Assembly (NCBI GenBank): GCA_017849585.1
Contig: JAFIGT010000040.1
Span: forward strand, 1 to 42,199
DNA length: 42,199 nt
Direction of reading: 5' to 3'
Source: Verrucomicrobium sp.
Lineage (GTDB): Bacteria; Verrucomicrobiota; Verrucomicrobiia; Methylacidiphilales; UBA1321
Below are positions 40,693-42,199 of the stretch, piece by piece. The notes beneath the pieces were generated by a model, which was not told where the DNA came from, did not search any database, and saw nothing but the letters and a program-made list of their open reading frames with translations. The translations under genes and the position numbers were made by a program. Each line of letters opens with the position of its first letter. The first letter of the stretch is position 1.

Positions 40693-41562
40693 ATGAATAC
40701 TTTTTCTTGTGAAACTCTCGACAGGCTCCGTGATCTGGAGCGTCACCTTCTCGATGCCATCAAAGGACAGGATCATGTGATCCCCCGTGTCGTATCCGTA
40801 CTCCGTCGCGGCGAAATGGGGTTGGCGCATCCGTCCCGCCCGAAAGGATCGTTCCTGTTTGTCGGGCCAACGGGTGTCGGTAAGACGGAGTTGGCCAGTT
40901 GTTTCACGGAGTATCTTTTTGGAAGCGGCCATCTACACCGGTTTGATATGTCTGAATTTCAGAATCAATCGTCGGTTGGCTTGTTGCTAGGACAGACGCC
41001 TACTGAGATTGGAATGCTTGGCAAGGCGATGGAACGCTCTGATAAGGGGACATTGCTTTTTGACGAAATGGAAAAAGCTCACCCTCTCGTCCTGGATCTA
41101 TTTCTACAAATTCTCGACGTGGGACGTATTACCTTGGCCACTGGAGAAACGAAGAACCTGAATGGTTACTATATCGTATTCACGTCCAACATCGGATCGG
41201 CTGAGGCGATGCGAATGGAGAGTTCGGCCTTTGCAACAATCGAACGGACGGTGCTGCGGCGGGTAGATCAGGTGCTGCGTCCTGAACTGGTCGCCCGCAT
41301 CAATGAGAAAGTGGTGTTTAACCGGCTGTCGTATCTGGTTCAGCGGGAAATCTGCGAGCAAATGCTCGACCGAGAGATCAAACGACTGGAGTCATTGGGA
41401 TTTGAGGTTCATCTGGATGCCCATGCCATCGAACAGCTCGTTCGGGAGGGATTTCATCGCACACTCGGTGCACGCCCCATGCGCAATACGGTGGATCGCT
41501 ATTTGCAAGAGCGGGTGGTCAATAGGGTAATGGAGTCGAAGTGTACATTGCGCCCTTTTTGA
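40693..41562 (+). CDS. Stand-alone Clp-type AAA+ ATPase
   Basis: A 289-aa protein equal to the second AAA+ module (D2 plus small domain) of ClpA/ClpB. Present: GQDHVI start, Walker A GPTGVGKT (58-65), Walker B LLFDEMEKAH (121-130), sensor 1 FTSNIGS, Arg finger region RPELVARINEKVVFNRL, and sensor 2 GARPMRNTVDRYLQERV. Absent: the GYVGY pore loop between DMSEF and Walker B, replaced by GQTPTEIGML, and the N-domain and D1. So ATP-driven assembly is likely but threading of substrates is doubtful. It is divergent from the secretion operon, next to the pilin gene. Confidence 0.88.
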   Translation: MNTFSCETLDRLRDLERHLLDAIKGQDHVIPRVVSVLRRGEMGLAHPSRPKGSFLFVGPTGVGKTELASCFTEYLFGSGHLHRFDMSEFQNQSSVGLLLGQTPTEIGMLGKAMERSDKGTLLFDEMEKAHPLVLDLFLQILDVGRITLATGETKNLNGYYIVFTSNIGSAEAMRMESSAFATIERTVLRRVDQVLRPELVARINEKVVFNRLSYLVQREICEQMLDREIKRLESLGFEVHLDAHAIEQLVREGFHRTLGARPMRNTVDRYLQERVVNRVMESKCTLRPF

Positions 41563-41630
41563 TTTTGATCGAGCTATGCTGGCGGCTTTGACGTCGAAAG
41601 TTTTGTGGTATCTGTTCAGGGTATTTAAAA

Positions 41631-41650
41631 AGTACTATTCGAATATTACT
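41631..41650. promoter_or_regulatory. 20-bp near-perfect palindrome upstream of the TcmP-like gene
   Basis: AGTA, then TATTCGAATA, then TACT form a palindrome with one mismatched pair. It sits 38 bp before the TcmP-like start codon, in the gap after the AAA+ gene, and looks like an operator. A wider inverted repeat GCTATGCT (41573-41580) and AGCATAGC (41669-41676) surrounds it. Confidence 0.4.
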
Positions 41651-41688
41651 TGGATTTTCCACGCTGAGAGCATAGCCTTTATTTTTAA

Positions 41689-42084
41689 ATGGGTGTCACG
41701 GTTAATGCACAAGTGGAATCCAAGGCCTTTAATTGGAAGGAGTGGCAAAAAGGTATTCTTCCAGCACTGGAGCCGCATAGTGAAAAGAAACTCCAGCTCC
41801 TTCGAGATTATTTGGTTTTATATTTAAAAATTCTCTGCCAACGAAATCTTGGTAAAACGACATTTCCTATTTCTATTGTTGATGGTTTTGCAGGCGGGGC
41901 TTTGTATTCAGGTCACAAAGATGGATCACCCTTGGTGCTGCTTAAGGCAATCGAGGAGGCGGAATTTGAGGTTAATCGTGGCAGACAGATCCACATTAAA
42001 ATCCAACCGATTTTCTACTTTATTGAAGAAAACAAGTATGCATTCGAGTGCTTAAATCATTGCACTGTAGAAACCTTTTTCTGA
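41689..42084 (+). pseudogene. Truncated TcmP-like protein (three-Cys-motif partner)
   Basis: A 131-aa frame matching the N-terminal part of TcmP proteins, usually about 300 aa or more: an N-terminal helix with EKKLQLLRDYLVLYLKIL, then IVDGFAGGALY, GSPLVLLKAI, and FYFIEENKYAFECLN. The first glycine motif resembles a methyltransferase fold. The frame stops at 42084 just as an apparent insertion sequence begins, so the gene is probably interrupted. TcmP is normally encoded beside a three-Cys-motif (Gp37/68-type) protein; none is in the window. Confidence 0.7.
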
Positions 42085-42090
42085 CTTTGG

Positions 42091-42096
42091 TATAAT
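42091..42096 (+). promoter_or_regulatory. Extended -10 promoter of the transposase-like gene
   Basis: A perfect TATAAT preceded by TGG (extended -10 form TGnTATAAT) lies 6 bp before the ATG at 42103. This leaves almost no leader, so translation may be leaderless or nearly so. No good -35 is seen. Confidence 0.5.
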
Positions 42097-42102
42097 CAGC
42101 GT

Positions 42103-42199
42103 ATGGAGCAACCTGTAGAGAAAGTGATCAAACTGGCCCTTGAGCTGACGCAGCAGTACATGACGCCGTACGGGGCGGTGAGGAGTCGCAAGGACTTCA
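42103..42199 (+). CDS. Partial transposase-like gene (N-terminus only)
   Basis: The first 32 codons of a frame open to the window edge. The segment LALELTQQYMTPYGAVRSRKDF resembles the N-terminal region of some DDE transposases, where a further glutamine-rich motif is expected next. This rests on pattern memory; the catalytic residues are not in the window. It directly follows the interrupted TcmP-like gene. Confidence 0.45.
   Translation, partial: MEQPVEKVIKLALELTQQYMTPYGAVRSRKDF

Larger units (their letters stand above)
17033..42199. mobile_element. Integrative and conjugative element (left part, open at right edge)
   Basis: From the 3' end of tRNA-Gly onward the gene content changes to element-type functions: excisionase-like HTH, XRE regulator, ParB-like, DUF932, then a full type IV secretion operon and cargo. 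No second copy of the tRNA 3' end was seen in the window, and no integrase, relaxase, coupling protein or VirB11, so the other boundary and these genes are expected beyond 42199. Integration at the tRNA is inferred from position. Base composition is lower in GC than the flanking core genes. Confidence 0.8.
42063..42199 (+). mobile_element. Left end of an apparent insertion sequence
   Basis: The TcmP-like frame loses family similarity at about 42062, and a transposase-like gene with its own promoter follows, so an insertion is the simplest reading. The exact terminal inverted repeat cannot be fixed because the other end is outside the window; the boundary is estimated within about 25 bp. Confidence 0.5.

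Noticed and set aside
40693-41562. VirB11-type ATPase for the gene next to the pilin
   Set aside because: The motifs are clearly those of the Clp D2 module (DMSEF, FDEMEKAH, FTSNIGS, GARP) rather than the VirB11 family.
17033-42199. A second attachment site (attR) within the window
   Set aside because: No further copy of the tRNA-Gly 3' end was seen by eye; the far junction must be outside the window or the element is longer.

Overview
The window looks like a chromosomal segment of a Verrucomicrobiota-type (PVC group) bacterium, carrying the left part of a large integrated conjugative element. The lineage call is an inference. It rests on small PUR-alpha-like nucleic-acid-binding proteins (two copies), a PEP-CTERM secreted protein, long GC-rich core genes and many lineage-style hypotheticals. 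No rRNA or other phylogenetic marker is present to confirm it.

Core chromosome (about 1-17032). In order: a trans-polyprenyl diphosphate synthase; a HEAT-repeat lipoprotein; a PUR-alpha-like protein; an aldo/keto reductase; a signalling locus in which a PAS histidine kinase and a REC-histidine kinase hybrid are translationally coupled and divergent from an NtrC-type sigma-54 activator; a solitary nuoA; a DUF2062 membrane protein; and a secreted DUF4412-like protein. Then come an AT-rich two-gene hypothetical cassette (10185-10959), a YggS/PLPBP-type PLP protein, a LysR regulator, a Fur-family regulator, a Gfo/Idh/MocA oxidoreductase, the ammonium channel amt with a small membrane protein upstream, and tRNA-Gly(TCC).

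Mobile element (about 17033 to beyond the right edge). It begins directly at the 3' end of tRNA-Gly. A left module has an excisionase-like HTH protein, small hypotheticals, an XRE repressor-like protein and a lone response-regulator domain. A plasmid-like maintenance module on the minus strand follows: DUF932 protein, 316-aa unknown, ParB-like protein with a cysteine cluster, small zinc-ribbon and repeat proteins. About 1 kb upstream of that module has no convincing gene. It contains a palindromic operator-like site and a dense array of at least six GC-rich hairpins (24722-25043), the most unusual non-coding feature here. A cargo module carries an FkbM methyltransferase, an FRG-domain protein, a second PUR-alpha-like protein and a PEP-CTERM protein.

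The rest is a minus-strand Trb/VirB-type IV secretion operon running from 40552 down to about 28782. It reads VirB2, VirB3, VirB4, two paralogous secreted coiled-coil proteins, a lipoprotein, VirB5, VirB6, VirB8, VirB9, VirB10, a second lipoprotein and three small proteins, mostly with overlapping or abutting genes. VirB11, coupling protein, relaxase and integrase are not in the window. Where the Trb order would place VirB11 there is instead a divergent stand-alone Clp-type AAA+ ATPase that has lost the usual pore-loop tyrosine motif. The right edge holds a TcmP-like gene (three-Cys-motif partner) that stops early where an insertion sequence appears to begin.
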